This document shows, in pieces, positions 15,816 through 15,958 of a stretch of 15,958 bases of DNA. The DNA comes from QWOP01 sp003669605. GTDB taxonomy: Bacteria; Planctomycetota; Planctomycetia; Pirellulales; UBA1268. The translations under genes and the position numbers were made by a program. Where the stretch lies: positions 1-15,958 of the forward strand of contig CANKIK010000109.1 in NCBI GenBank assembly GCA_947481985.1, read 5' to 3'. The notes below the pieces were generated by a model that had not been told where the DNA came from, made no database searches, and worked only from the letters and a program-made list of their open reading frames with translations. The stretch's first letter is position 1. Each line of letters begins with the position of its first letter.

Positions 15816-15836
15816 GACTCCACCGCCAAGGCACTT

Positions 15837-15873
15837 GGGGGAAACAGGGGGATTGGGGGCCGGCCCCCGGGGG
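15837..15873 (+). repeat. G-quadruplex motif of four G5 runs, with an embedded palindrome
   Basis: Four runs of exactly five guanines (15837-15841, 15847-15851, 15855-15859, 15869-15873) are separated by loops of 5, 3 and 9 bases. The third run also begins the perfect palindrome GGGGGCCGGCCCCC (15855-15868). The motif lies on the template strand of the two flanking minus-strand genes and could form a quadruplex or, alternatively, a hairpin that ends transcription of the right-edge gene. Confidence 0.65.
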
Positions 15874-15881
15874 AAGCGCGA

Positions 15882-15958
15882 TCAGAAGCCGTGACCGCCC
15901 CCACCGCCGAACCCCCCCCCCGCGAATCCTCCCCCCCCCGAGAAACCCCCCCCCCCCC
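15882..15958 (-). CDS. Glycine-rich C-terminal tail of a gene running off the right edge
   Basis: Only the last 25 codons lie in the window, ending with TGA at 15882-15884. They encode a tail of glycine runs broken by single Phe, Ser, Ala and His residues, ending GGGGHGF. The regular G-G-F spacing and one clean stop favour real coding sequence over chance. Many glycine codons are GGG, giving C-runs of 10, 9 and at least 13 on the plus strand. Such tails are seen on some membrane-associated proteins, for example after TPM (YgcG-like) domains, but the domain itself is not visible, so no function is assigned. Homopolymer length errors are possible here. Confidence 0.5.
   Translation of the reverse strand, partial: GGGGFSGGGGFAGGGFGGGGGHGF

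Overview
The window reads as high-GC genomic DNA from a planctomycete (Planctomycetota; a Pirellulales-type lineage would fit, but rank cannot be fixed from sequence alone). The main evidence is a DUF1559 pseudopilin with an N-terminal methylation motif and a C-terminal H-X9-DG motif. Supporting evidence is two CRTAC1-type FG-GAP/ASPIC-UnbV lipoproteins, a PQQ-type beta-propeller beginning with the usual W-x-QFRG block, and a zinc-ribbon membrane protein. The high GC content leaves many long open frames opposite real genes. These are shadows and are not annotated.

Layout. Positions 1-2685 (minus) hold a tight operon read from right to left: a winged-helix regulator, an ABC-2 type ATPase and a permease that runs off the left edge. 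Successive genes overlap by ATGA, and a short palindrome lies just upstream of the regulator. Positions 2801-4888 (minus) hold a 695-residue zinc-ribbon multi-pass membrane protein of unknown function. A roughly 410-base divergent intergenic region follows. Positions 5300-12883 (plus) hold five co-directional genes: a secreted PQQ-like beta-propeller, a family-3 solute-binding protein with no permease beside it, two CRTAC1 lipoproteins in tandem, and a membrane-anchored TPR protein. The last three overlap each other. Positions 12990-15706 (minus) hold a 63-residue lipoprotein, a second membrane-anchored TPR protein and the DUF1559 pseudopilin, with a perfect 15-bp hairpin between the last two. 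At the right edge the minus strand carries the glycine-rich C-terminal tail of another gene, separated from the pseudopilin by a G-quadruplex motif.

How the genes may work together. The left block is a self-contained regulator-plus-ABC-exporter unit. The centre and right are dominated by envelope proteins: secreted or lipid-anchored propellers with calcium-loop motifs, N-terminally anchored TPR scaffolds, a small lipoprotein and a pseudopilin. The two CRTAC1 lipoproteins and the TPR gene are probably translationally coupled and are the best candidate for an undescribed envelope module. The TPR gene at the other end of this block resembles the first in overall plan. No enzymatic function can be read from any of these envelope genes. 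No tRNA, rRNA, CRISPR array, transposase or phage gene was seen.
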